From the IMG/VR virus record IMGVR_UViG_3300043429_000603, positions 1 through 36,342 of that record: 36,342 nt of DNA; one strand, written 5' to 3'. The position numbers were made by a program, and so were the translations under genes. The notes beneath the pieces were generated by a model. It did no database searches, had not been told where the DNA came from, and saw only the letters and a list, made by a program, of their open reading frames with translations. Shown one piece after another: positions 13,345 through 21,900 of the stretch; within the stretch, counting starts at the first letter, position 1, and each line of letters starts with the position of its first letter. The stretch comes from a virus.

Positions 13345-14988
13345 ATGGCAAATTTAGTACAATCTTTATTGACTGAATCCGCTAACACGGCTTTCTCTGA
13401 TCAACATGGTGTTGCTCAGCGTCTTGCTAAAAAGTGGAGCAAGTCTGGCCTTCTCGAGGGCATGCATGATTACGACGCCAACAACATGGCCGTAATTCTC
13501 GAAAACCAAGCTAAACAGCTTGTAGTTGAATCTTCTTCTACTAACGGTAACGCAAACTCTGGCGGTGCTACCTTTACTCCTGGTACTGGTGAGCAGTGGG
13601 CTGGTGTTGCTCTTCCATTAGTACGTAAGATCTTTGGTCAAATCGCTGCTAAAGAATTCGTTTCTGTACAGCCAATGAATCTTCCTGCTGGTTTAGTATT
13701 CTATCTTGATTTCCAATACGGAAACACTAAGAGTCCTTTCACTGCTGGTGATTCTATCTACGGTACTCCAAGTGCAAACTTTGGTAACCTTGCTCAAGGC
13801 GCTCTTTACGGTGCTGGTCGCTTTGGTTATTCTTTGAACCAATTCTCAGCTTCTGGTGTAACTGTAACAGCAGCTACTGCATCTTATAATGATATAGATT
13901 TCAACAATTTATATTCTGCATCAGTTGCAGCTGGTCAAATCAAGAAGCTTACTGTAGCAACTTCATCTTTGACTACTCCAAATCTTGACGGAGTACGTGC
14001 ATTTATCGTTACTTCTGGATCAGTATCTGTTGCTGATAACTTGCAGCAGTTTACTAAAGTTAATGGTGCTAACATTGAATTCTTTGTTACTGCATCTACA
14101 GCTGAAATTCCAACATTGGATGCATTCTTTGTTATTTATAACAAAGCTACTGACTTCAATGCACGTGGTGATTTCGAAGACAGAAATGGTAACCCATCTG
14201 TTCCAAATACATTGTCTGCAACTTCTATCGTTATCCCTGAGATCAACGTTCAAATGAAGTCTCAAACAATCAGTGCTAAAACTCGTAAGTTGAAAGCACA
14301 ATGGACTCCAGAATTTGCACAAGACTTGAATGCTTACCATTCTCTTGATGCTGAAGCTGAATTGACTGGTCTTCTTTCTGAGCATATCTCTCTTGAGATT
14401 GATTTGGAAGTATTAGATATGTTGATTCAAAACGCTCCAACTATCGAGTATTGGTCAGCTAAAGTTGGTAACCAAATCAACGCTGCTGCAACTACATTTG
14501 ATAGCAACACTAACGGTGTTTACTATACTCAAATGAGTTGGTTCCAGACTTTGGGTATCAAACTTCAGAAAGTATCTAATATTATCCATCAGCGTACTTT
14601 GCGCGGTGGTGCAAACTTCATGGTAGTTTCTCCTACTGTAGCTACAATTCTTGAGTCTATCCCAGGATTTGCTGCTGATACAGATGGCGCAGCTGATACA
14701 ATGAAGTATGCTTTCGGTGTACAAAAAATCGGTCAGTTGAACAGCCGTTACAAGGTTTACAAAAATCCTTACATGCTTGAGAACGTTATCTTGCTCGGTT
14801 TCCGTGGCAATCAGTTCCTTGAGTGTGGCGCTGTTTACTCTCCATATGTTCCATTGATCATGACTCCACTTGTGTACGATCCAAATACCTTCACTCCAAG
14901 AAAAGGTATTATGACTCGTTACGCAATGACTATGGTACGTCCTGAATACTATGGCTTGGTAGCAGTAGCTGATCTTAACGTAGTGTAA
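13345..14988 (+). CDS. 23: Major capsid protein, T4 gp23-like
   Basis: A 547-residue capsid protein (T4 gp23 is 521). Family signatures include Ser-Val-Gln-Pro-Met-Asn, the Lys-Thr-Arg-Lys-Leu-Lys-Ala-Gln-Trp-Thr-Pro-Glu-Phe-Ala-Gln-Asp-Leu segment, Ser-Leu-Asp-Ala-Glu-Ala-Glu-Leu-Thr-Gly-Leu, and Pro-Leu-Val-Tyr-Asp-Pro-Asn-Thr-Phe-Thr-Pro-Arg-Lys-Gly near the end. A likely gp21 cut is after Glu62 (Leu-Val-Val-Glu), close to the known T4 cut after residue 65. Mature protein would begin in a Ser/Asn/Gly stretch followed by the GATFTPGTGEQ peptide. The first residues also hold Leu-Leu-Thr-Glu (8-11). The gene is visibly richer in CGT, ATC, AAC and GGT codons than its neighbours, as expected for very high expression. 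The leader is A-rich with no Shine-Dalgarno sequence. A strong terminator follows. Confidence 0.96.
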   Translation: MANLVQSLLTESANTAFSDQHGVAQRLAKKWSKSGLLEGMHDYDANNMAVILENQAKQLVVESSSTNGNANSGGATFTPGTGEQWAGVALPLVRKIFGQIAAKEFVSVQPMNLPAGLVFYLDFQYGNTKSPFTAGDSIYGTPSANFGNLAQGALYGAGRFGYSLNQFSASGVTVTAATASYNDIDFNNLYSASVAAGQIKKLTVATSSLTTPNLDGVRAFIVTSGSVSVADNLQQFTKVNGANIEFFVTASTAEIPTLDAFFVIYNKATDFNARGDFEDRNGNPSVPNTLSATSIVIPEINVQMKSQTISAKTRKLKAQWTPEFAQDLNAYHSLDAEAELTGLLSEHISLEIDLEVLDMLIQNAPTIEYWSAKVGNQINAAATTFDSNTNGVYYTQMSWFQTLGIKLQKVSNIIHQRTLRGGANFMVVSPTVATILESIPGFAADTDGAADTMKYAFGVQKIGQLNSRYKVYKNPYMLENVILLGFRGNQFLECGAVYSPYVPLIMTPLVYDPNTFTPRKGIMTRYAMTMVRPEYYGLVAVADLNVV

Positions 14989-15010
14989 TTTAACTCTACT
15001 ATAGATTATA

Positions 15011-15040
15011 AAAGCCCAACCCCGTAAGGTTGGGTTTTTT
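15011..15040 (+). terminator. Intrinsic terminator after major capsid gene
   Basis: CCCAACC (15015-15021) pairs with GGTTGGG (15028-15034) around loop CCGTAA, extended by A-T pairs, and is followed by six T residues (15035-15040). It is a textbook rho-independent terminator closing the scaffold/capsid transcript, and the strongest such structure I found in the window. Confidence 0.92.
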
Positions 15041-15055
15041 ATTTACTGTTAATCA

Positions 15056-15063
15056 ATATTTAT
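15056..15063 (+). promoter_or_regulatory. ATATTTAT element upstream of phoH-like gene
   Basis: The octamer lies 15 bases after the terminator T-tract and 17 bases before the chosen ATG at 15081. Restarting transcription right after a terminator is what a promoter in this place would do, which makes this the best-placed copy of the motif. Confidence 0.5.
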
Positions 15064-15080
15064 TTGAAAGGCGTTATAAC

Positions 15081-15746
15081 ATGGTTGATAAAAGTGCTAA
15101 GCGTAGACCCAAAAATGAGATTAGATTTCAAGTTCAACTTAATGAAGAACAAAAAGAAGCCAAATTAGTTATACTAAATAATAAAATAACAGTTTTAAAA
15201 GGACAGGCTGGTTCAGGTAAATCATTAGTCGCAGCTCAAATAGCTCTTGATTTGCTATTTCGTAAAGAAGTTGAAAAAGTTATTTTAACAAGGCCGGCGG
15301 TTACATCAGGTGAAGATATTGGTTTTTTACCTGGCTCTAAAGATGATAAACTTGCTCCTTATACAGCAGCTATATATGACAATATGTATAGACTTTATAA
15401 TAAGGAAAAAATAGATAAAGAATTAGCAGAAGGTAATATTGAAGTAATACCTTTAGCTTTTATGAGAGGGAGAAACTTAACTAATTGTTGCGTAGTAGTA
15501 GATGAAGGTCAAAACATAACTCATAGACAAATGGAGTTATTATTAGGCAGAATTTGTCAAGGCAGTAAAATGATTATATGCGGTGATACTGCTCAGATAG
15601 ATTTAAAAGATAAAAAAATAAGTGGTTTTAATTTCATATGCACTAATTTTAAAGAAGTGCCAGGTTTTGCAGTAGTCACTTTGAAAACAAATCATCGTGA
15701 TCCAATAGTAGAACATATTCTTGAAATATATAAAGCACACGATTAA
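15081..15746 (+). CDS. phoH: PhoH-like ATPase
   Basis: A 221-residue P-loop ATPase of the PhoH family, common as a host-like accessory gene in marine T4-like phages. Walker A Gly-Gln-Ala-Gly-Ser-Gly-Lys-Ser is at 41-48. Walker B is Val-Val-Val-Asp141-Glu142-Gly-Gln-Asn, with Gly where Ala is usual. Leu-Thr-Arg-Pro-Ala-Val (69-74) and Gly-Asp-Thr-Ala-Gln-Ile-Asp (168-174) are further family motifs. I chose ATG 15081, preceded by AAAGG at 15066-15070, one of the few Shine-Dalgarno-like sites here. A longer frame from a TTG at 15030 would start inside the terminator stem and is unlikely. Exact role unknown; an RNA-related function is often proposed. TAATG couples it to the gp13-like gene. Confidence 0.92.
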   Translation: MVDKSAKRRPKNEIRFQVQLNEEQKEAKLVILNNKITVLKGQAGSGKSLVAAQIALDLLFRKEVEKVILTRPAVTSGEDIGFLPGSKDDKLAPYTAAIYDNMYRLYNKEKIDKELAEGNIEVIPLAFMRGRNLTNCCVVVDEGQNITHRQMELLLGRICQGSKMIICGDTAQIDLKDKKISGFNFICTNFKEVPGFAVVTLKTNHRDPIVEHILEIYKAHD

Positions 15747-16921
15747 TGGCATCTACAGCAACAACAGTAATATATGATGGAACTCCAGGTCCTATTTCAG
15801 GATCTACTCCATTTGGTTTTTATGATTTAGATCTTAATTTCCAAGCAGACGGTCCTAAAGTAGCAAATTATTGTGCTCGTAAATTAGGTTATCCTGTAAT
15901 GGAAGTAGAATTACAAGATATAAATTTTTATGCTTGTTTTGAGGAAGCTGTATCTGTTTATGCAGAAGAACTTTATCAATCTAAAATAAAAGATAACTAT
16001 CTTTCTTTAGAAGGAGCATCTACAGGTTCATCATTAAATAATACAGTTGTTGTTCCTAATTTAAATTCTATAATTACTGTAGCAGGAAATTATGGCACGC
16101 CTATTCAAGTAGGAGGGTATGTTAATCAATATAAAGCAGCATTATATCTAACTGCTAGTCAACAGACTTATGATTTACAAGCATGGGCATTATCAGGAAG
16201 TTTAATATCTAGTGGAGATAGAATTTCTATTAATAGAATATATTATGAAGCTCAACCAGCAATTAATCAGTATTATGATCCATATATTGGAGGTAGCATA
16301 AATTATCAAGGCGCAACTGAAAATTTTGGTTGGGCAAGTTATTCACCAGGCTTAAACTTTGTTTTATTTCCTATTTATTGGGATATATCTAGAATACAAG
16401 AAATTGAAATGTCAAATAATGTTCGTCGTTCAATGTATTCTTTTTCTATAACAAATAATAAATTAACTATATTTCCTTGGCCTGAACAAGATGGTATAGT
16501 TGTTTGGGTTGATTATGCAAAAGAAAGTGAATTAAAAAGTATATCAGGAAATAGTCCTTATGGAACCGATCCAGGTTTAATAGCAAATCCAGGACTTGCC
16601 CCATATTCAACTATAACATACAAACAAATTAATCATCCTGGTAGACAATGGATCTATGAATATACTTTAGCCCTAGCCTCAGAACTTCTTGGTTTAATTA
16701 GAGGAAAATATTCACAAATCCCTGCACCTGGTTCGGAAGTTACTTTAAATTCTGGAGACTTAATTAGTAAAGGTCGCGAACAACAAACTGCACTTAGAGA
16801 AAGACTTAGAGGCGATTTTGAAGATATGAGTCGTAGAGCACAGTTAGAACGTAAACAATCTGAAAATCAATCAATATCGAGTACATTAAATGATGTGCCG
16901 ATGTTCATATACATAGGATAA
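15746..16921 (+). CDS. 13: Neck protein, T4 gp13-like
   Basis: A 391-residue protein matching the gp13 head-completion/neck family. This family, with gp14, closes the portal after packaging and makes the site for tail joining. Key stretches are Phe-Gly-Phe-Tyr-Asp-Leu-Asp-Leu-Asn-Phe-Gln-Ala-Asp near residue 25, and Cys-Ala-Arg-Lys-Leu-Gly-Tyr-Pro-Val-Met-Glu-Val-Glu-Leu-Gln-Asp-Ile-Asn-Phe-Tyr followed by Ala-Cys-Phe-Glu-Glu-Ala. A late Leu-Gly-Leu-Ile-Arg-Gly-Lys-Tyr segment and an Arg-rich helix (Arg-Glu-Arg-Leu-Arg-Gly-Asp-Phe) fit the C-terminal part. It is longer than T4 gp13 (309). It sits directly before the gp14-like gene, supporting the assignment. Confidence 0.85.
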   Translation: MASTATTVIYDGTPGPISGSTPFGFYDLDLNFQADGPKVANYCARKLGYPVMEVELQDINFYACFEEAVSVYAEELYQSKIKDNYLSLEGASTGSSLNNTVVVPNLNSIITVAGNYGTPIQVGGYVNQYKAALYLTASQQTYDLQAWALSGSLISSGDRISINRIYYEAQPAINQYYDPYIGGSINYQGATENFGWASYSPGLNFVLFPIYWDISRIQEIEMSNNVRRSMYSFSITNNKLTIFPWPEQDGIVVWVDYAKESELKSISGNSPYGTDPGLIANPGLAPYSTITYKQINHPGRQWIYEYTLALASELLGLIRGKYSQIPAPGSEVTLNSGDLISKGREQQTALRERLRGDFEDMSRRAQLERKQSENQSISSTLNDVPMFIYIG

Positions 16922-16922
16922 T

Positions 16923-17414
16923 ATGGCAATGTTTGGATCTACTAGGGATGTAGCTACATTTAAGATCTTTACAAAAGAGATCGTTGAAGATATTGTGTCT
17001 CAACAAGTAGGCTATTATAAAATAAAGCTAAATGATACTCCTGTAAATATGTACGGTGAAGCTTTAACTAAATATTTTATAGGACCTGTTTTAATTCCTT
17101 GCTTAATTGTAAGAGGGGATTTTAGTAGAACAAATACAGATTATGGTCCTGATACAGAAAGATCTGTTGATTTTAGATTTTTTAAAGACCATTTAATTGA
17201 AGCAAATATAGTTCCAGAAATGGGAGATATAGTTATGTATAATGAAGTTTATTATGAGATAAATAATACAAATGAAAACCAGTTGATATTAGGTAAAGAT
17301 CCCGATTATTCTTATTCAACACCAGTTGAAGGATTTGGTCAATCTTATTCTATTATTTTAACTGGACACTATGTTAATCCTGATAAACTTGGTATAACTA
17401 AAGAAAGATTATAA
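16923..17414 (+). CDS. 14: Neck protein, T4 gp14-like
   Basis: A 163-residue protein. The segment Pro-Glu-Met-Gly-Asp-Ile-Val-Met-Tyr-Asn-Glu-Val-Tyr-Tyr-Glu-Ile-Asn (about 98-114) resembles T4 gp14's Gly-Asp-Leu-Ile-Tyr-Phe...Phe-Glu-Ile-Asn region. Upstream are an Ile-Pro-Cys-Leu-Ile-Val-Arg-Gly strand and an Asp-Phe-Arg-Phe-Phe-Lys helix. It is clearly shorter than T4 gp14 (256), lacking a C-terminal part. Its place between gp13-like and gp15-like genes follows the T4 order 13-14-15. The stop overlaps the next ATG (TAATG). I am fairly sure of the family and less so of one-to-one function. Confidence 0.8.
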   Translation: MAMFGSTRDVATFKIFTKEIVEDIVSQQVGYYKIKLNDTPVNMYGEALTKYFIGPVLIPCLIVRGDFSRTNTDYGPDTERSVDFRFFKDHLIEANIVPEMGDIVMYNEVYYEINNTNENQLILGKDPDYSYSTPVEGFGQSYSIILTGHYVNPDKLGITKERL

Positions 17415-18676
17415 TGGCGATACAAATAGTTAGACCTGAAAATAGAAAAGAATTTATGAGTAAACTCATTGGGCCTGCTTATGCACCAAATGAGGGTACA
17501 GTGCAAAAACCTTTTTCTGAACCAACTAAATTAGGACAGCCTGAACAAAATAGAGCTTATGAAATAAGCGAAAGAAAAAATGGAGATAAAGATTTTACTA
17601 TTGGTATAAAAGATGTTGATGAAGCATTAATGTACTATTTTAATAATCATCTTAAATTATCTGTAGTTCAAAATAATTCTAAATTAACTGTTCCTGTAAT
17701 TTATGGTACTCCTGAAAACTGGAAAAGTGTTCAAAGAGATGGTTATTATAGAGATCAGAATGAAAAATTAATGGCGCCTCTTTTAATGTTTAAAAGAAGT
17801 TCTATAACACAAAATCGTAATTTAGGATATAAATTAGATGGTAATCAAGTTTATAATGTTCAACTATTTAAAAAAGCATTTACTCAAAGAAATATTTATA
17901 GTAATTTTGGAGCGCTAAATAATAGAGTACCAGAAACAAAGTATGTAGTATCAGCTACTCCAGATTATATAACTGTAGAGTATGAATGCATAGTTTGGAC
18001 TTATTTTGTTGAGCAAATGGATAAGCTTATTGAATCACTAAACTTCGCATCCAGAAGCTATTGGGGTGACCCAAATCGCTTTCTTTTTTACAGTTCAATT
18101 GAATCATTTGATGATAGCATAACCTATGATATAGGTGACAATCGTGCGGTTAGAACAAATTTTAATATTACTTTAAACGGTTATTTAATTCCTGATACTT
18201 TAAATAAAAAATTAGCCACTCCATCTAACGCTTATGGGATTTCTAAAGTAGTTTTTGGACTAGAAACTTCTACAGGCACTGAAGAGTTTAGTGCTAGAGT
18301 TAAAAAAGGAAAATCTGGTGGATCTAAATCTGTACTATTAAACGATTCTGTGAATATTGTAAATAATATAACTAATAATACTGGAACTGATGTGGCAGCA
18401 ATAACTTATTTAAATACTAACAAGACTGCAACAGGAACATTTGTATCAGCAAATACAGTAACGTTCCCATATGGTTTCTTAGATGCTCCAACAGGGCTTC
18501 CCGCTACTAGCGTAAATAACTTTACATTCTTTGTAAATGGTCAATACGTAGAAGCTACAAGTATAATAAGCTTTACTAATAATACAACATCTTCTACTTT
18601 AGTATTAGATACAACAGCTTTACAGTACGAATTAGAAGTTTCGGATGTTATTATAGGAGTAGGTAAATTTAACTAA
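17414..18676 (+). CDS. 15: Tail completion/sheath stabiliser, T4 gp15-like, with C-terminal extension
   Basis: A 420-residue protein. Residues about 70-262 align in pattern with T4 gp15, which caps the tail and stabilises the sheath. They include Lys-Leu-Thr-Val-Pro-Val-Ile-Tyr-Gly-Thr (90-99), an Ala-Pro-Leu-Leu-Met-Phe-Lys-Arg strand, Val-Glu-Tyr-Glu-Cys-Ile-Val-Trp-Thr-Tyr-Phe-Val-Glu-Gln-Met-Asp (188-203), and Asn-Phe-Asn-Ile-Thr-Leu-Asn-Gly-Tyr-Leu-Ile-Pro (249-260). The last 120 residues have no counterpart in T4 gp15 (272 aa). They are Asn/Thr/Ser-rich and beta-like, rather like fibre sequence. The neighbours gp13 and gp14 support the call. The extension might form a surface decoration or contact a fibre, which is inference. 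Confidence 0.83.
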   Translation: MAIQIVRPENRKEFMSKLIGPAYAPNEGTVQKPFSEPTKLGQPEQNRAYEISERKNGDKDFTIGIKDVDEALMYYFNNHLKLSVVQNNSKLTVPVIYGTPENWKSVQRDGYYRDQNEKLMAPLLMFKRSSITQNRNLGYKLDGNQVYNVQLFKKAFTQRNIYSNFGALNNRVPETKYVVSATPDYITVEYECIVWTYFVEQMDKLIESLNFASRSYWGDPNRFLFYSSIESFDDSITYDIGDNRAVRTNFNITLNGYLIPDTLNKKLATPSNAYGISKVVFGLETSTGTEEFSARVKKGKSGGSKSVLLNDSVNIVNNITNNTGTDVAAITYLNTNKTATGTFVSANTVTFPYGFLDAPTGLPATSVNNFTFFVNGQYVEATSIISFTNNTTSSTLVLDTTALQYELEVSDVIIGVGKFN

Positions 18677-18677
18677 T

Positions 18678-18899
18678 ATGGCAAGGTTAAAATTTAAACA
18701 AATATTATCAAATCTTCAATATAATGAAGCTAATTCACAACTTAGTTTAAGTGGCAGTGGACAAAATGCAGATTTTATTATTTCAGGTTCTGTTTATATA
18801 GCTTCTACTAATGAAAAAACAGGTTCATTAACTATACAAAATATTGATTCTTTTGGAGATTCTGGCAGCTTTGATACTATGGATTTAGGAGATTACTAA
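18678..18899 (+). CDS. Small fibre-associated-type hypothetical protein
   Basis: A 73-residue protein starting Arg-Leu-Lys-Phe-Lys-Gln-Ile-Leu-Ser-Asn-Leu-Gln-Tyr, followed by beta-like Ser/Gly/Thr-rich sequence (Ser-Leu-Ser-Gly-Ser-Gly-Gln-Asn-Ala-Asp-Phe-Ile-Ile-Ser-Gly-Ser-Val). The composition resembles the non-collagen modules of the giant fibre that follows. It ends in acidic Asp-Leu-Gly-Asp-Tyr. It starts 2 bases after the gp15-like gene. It may be a small baseplate or fibre connector. No firm family. Confidence 0.65.
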   Translation: MARLKFKQILSNLQYNEANSQLSLSGSGQNADFIISGSVYIASTNEKTGSLTIQNIDSFGDSGSFDTMDLGDY

Positions 18900-18906
18900 T
18901 ATTTAT
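18899..18906 (+). promoter_or_regulatory. ATATTTAT element upstream of giant fibre
   Basis: The octamer begins on the last base of the upstream stop. A hairpin follows 5 bases later: AGACT (18912-18916) with AGTCT (18921-18925), loop ACAT. The fibre ATG is at 18958, giving a leader of about 50 bases. Same layout as at 8283 and 30848. Confidence 0.45.
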
Positions 18907-18957
18907 ACATGAGACTACATAGTCTTTGAACCAGTATATACTAACTAATAACGTCAC

Positions 18958-21900
18958 ATGTCAAACCAGTATCTGAAACTGCGTAGAAGCGCAGTACCAG
19001 GTAGAATACCTGATACAGCTTCTTTACAACTTGGTGAAATTGCGCTTAATACCTATGATGGTAAAGCGTTTATGAAAAGATCTGGTTCTGCAGGTGAAGA
19101 AATAGTTACTATAGGTTCAGGTTTTATTAGTGGATCTTCATTTTATTTATCTGTATTTTCTGGATCAGAAGCGTTAGTTTCTAGTACGATTTATCAATCA
19201 GGATCTTTTACTGCTATAAACGCAACAGGATCATTACATCCTGAAGCTATTGAAACTTTTTTAGTAAACTCTTTAACAAATTCGTATAATTTAATATCAG
19301 GTCATGCTGATGTAGATGGTTATGTTCAATTAAATATAAAAAATTTTAATTCAGGACCTAGTGCGTCTTCAGATATTGTAGCGACTGCTGATAATGGAAA
19401 CGAAGAAGCTAATTATGTTAATTTAGGTATTAATGGTTCTGGATATAATGCTAATCAATATATTGGTAGTGCTTTAGATGCTTATTTATATTCTACAGGT
19501 GAAAATTTACTAATAGGTAATGCTGTTTCAGGTAAACAAATTATTTTCTTTAATGGTGGTTTTGATACTACTGAAAATGCTAGATTATGGATTCATAATC
19601 AAGGTACTATTAGTATTAACTCAAGTCAATATGATTCATTTAATCCTGCTTCTCTTTGGATAGAAGGAATACAAGGTACAGAAACATATAATTTAGTTCA
19701 AATAAAAGGTGATGTTGATAATTACTCTCAACTTAGTTTACAAAATAGATCAACAGGAAGTGAAGCTTCTTCAGATATAGTAGCTGAAAATGACAATGCT
19801 ACTGAAACTACTAACTTTATTAATTTAGGTATTAACAGCACTAATTATAATGTTACTGGAGGGGTTGGATTAGGAAGTGATGCCTATTTATATTCTACAG
19901 GAAATTATTTATATATAGGTAATGCTTCTAATTACCCTCTTGAATTTTTTGTTGGAGGAGAAGATAGTATATCTAATAGAAAATTTAGATTAGATCCAAA
20001 TAATCAACATGAATTAACTGGATCAATTAATATAAGTGGTAGTATTTACAATCCTGTTATTGCTCAAAATAATTCATTATCAGGCTCTTTAGTTGCTGTA
20101 AATCCATCTACTGGTTTATTTCAATATACTAATAAAGCAGCATCTGCAACATTAGCGGATACAGCATCTTCTGCAGATAATTTTTTAGTTAGAGGAACAT
20201 TAACTGCACAAACTATAGTAGCACAAACAATTACATCATCAATTGAATATGTAACTGGGTCAACTATATTCGGCTCTCAATTATCTAATACTCATGAGTT
20301 TACTGGTTCAGTAAATATTACTGGATCATTAAGTATAAATGGATCGTCTTTCACCGCAGCTACATCAGGAACTTCTGGAACTGCTGGATCATCTGGTAGT
20401 TCAGGTTCAAGCGGTAGCTCAGGTACTTCTGGATCTAGTGGATCATCAGGAAGTTCTGGAAGTACAGGTACATCAGGATCTTCTGGTACTAGTGGGGAAA
20501 GTGGAACATCTGGATCCTCAGGTTCATCTGGAAGTTCTGGTACATCAGGATCTTCTGGGTCTACAGGTACATCGGGATCTTCTGGTTCTACAGGATCATC
20601 TGGTAGTACAGGTTCCTCTGGATCATCTGGCACTAGTGGAGAGTCGGGAACGTCTGGTAGCTCTGGATCATCAGGTAGTTCAGGAACTAGTGGAGAATCA
20701 GGAACATCTGGAAGTTCTGGCTCAACTGGATCTAGCGGAAGCTCTGGAACATCTGGCACTTCGGGTAGTTCTGGTTCATCTGGCACTAGTGGGGAAAGCG
20801 GATCATCTGGCAGCTCAGGATCGGCAGGTTCAAGTGGATCTGCAGGCACTAGCGGATCTAGTGGCTCATCTGGTTCTACAGGCTCAAGCGGTACAGCAGG
20901 ATCTTCAGGAACAGGATTTAATACTATTAGCAATGCTGGTCAAGGCAGAATAATATTGTCTGATGGTACAACAAATGCAGCGACTGCATCGTCTAATTTA
21001 ACTTATGATAATAATATTTTATCAGTTACAGGATCAATAAATAATTTAGGAGATATTTCTATTAATGGAGCAATAACTGCATCAAATGCATTAATCCAAA
21101 ATACAATTACTGCACAAACTTTAATTGTTCAAACAATAACTTCTAGTGTTGAATATGTAACTGGATCAACAGTTTTTGGATCTCAACTTTCAAATACTCA
21201 TCAATTTACAGGTTCTGTAAATATTACTGGATCATTAACTATAAATGGTTCATCATTTACTGCTGCGACTTCAGGTACAAGTGGAACATCGGGAGCTAAT
21301 GGTTCATCTGGCAGCTCTGGATCATCAGGTAGTTCTGGTACAACTGGATCATCTGGTTCAAGCGGTAGTTCTGGTTCATCTGGTTCTACAGGAACAAGTG
21401 GATCTAGTGGAAGTTCTGGAGAATCGGGTACTTCTGGAACATCAGGAAGCTCAGGAACTAGTGGAGAGAGCGGTACTAGCGGCTCATCAGGAAGTGCGGG
21501 AACATCAGGGTCTTCTGGAAGTAGTGGAGTTTCTGGTACATCAGGTAGTTCAGGGTCTTCAGGTACAAGCGGAGAGAGTGGAACTAGTGGTTCATCAGGT
21601 ACTTCAGGTTTATCTGGTTCTAGTGGATCATCTGGCAGCTCAGGATCTAGTGGCACAAGTGGAGAATCAGGAACTTCAGGTAGTTCAGGATCGTCAGGTA
21701 CTTCCGGTGCCGATGGTTCAAATGGTACTTCTGGTTCAAGTGGTTCATCTGGAAGTTCTGGGACATCTGGAGCAAACGGATCTAGTGGAACATCTGGTAG
21801 CTCAGGATCTGCAGGTAGTTCTGGATCTTCTGGAACAAGCGGAGCAAATGGATCATCTGGTTCTAGCGGCACATCTGGTTCAACAGGTACAAGCGGTAGT

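Noticed and set aside
14020-14385. Antisense frame inside the major capsid gene (also 14455-14724)
   Set aside because: It lies wholly inside gp23 with no supporting signal.
15030-15080. Longer start for the PhoH-like gene at a TTG
   Set aside because: The TTG lies in the stem of the intrinsic terminator and the added residues look non-conserved. ATG 15081 has a Shine-Dalgarno-like AAAGG.
20292-20933. Long antisense frame full of Pro-Glu-Leu-Pro-Asp-Val-Pro, also seen at 21201-22055, 23019-23630 and 27033-27953
   Set aside because: It is the reverse complement of the Gly-Ser/Thr codon pattern in the collagen-like rods. It occurs only there and has no independent signature.
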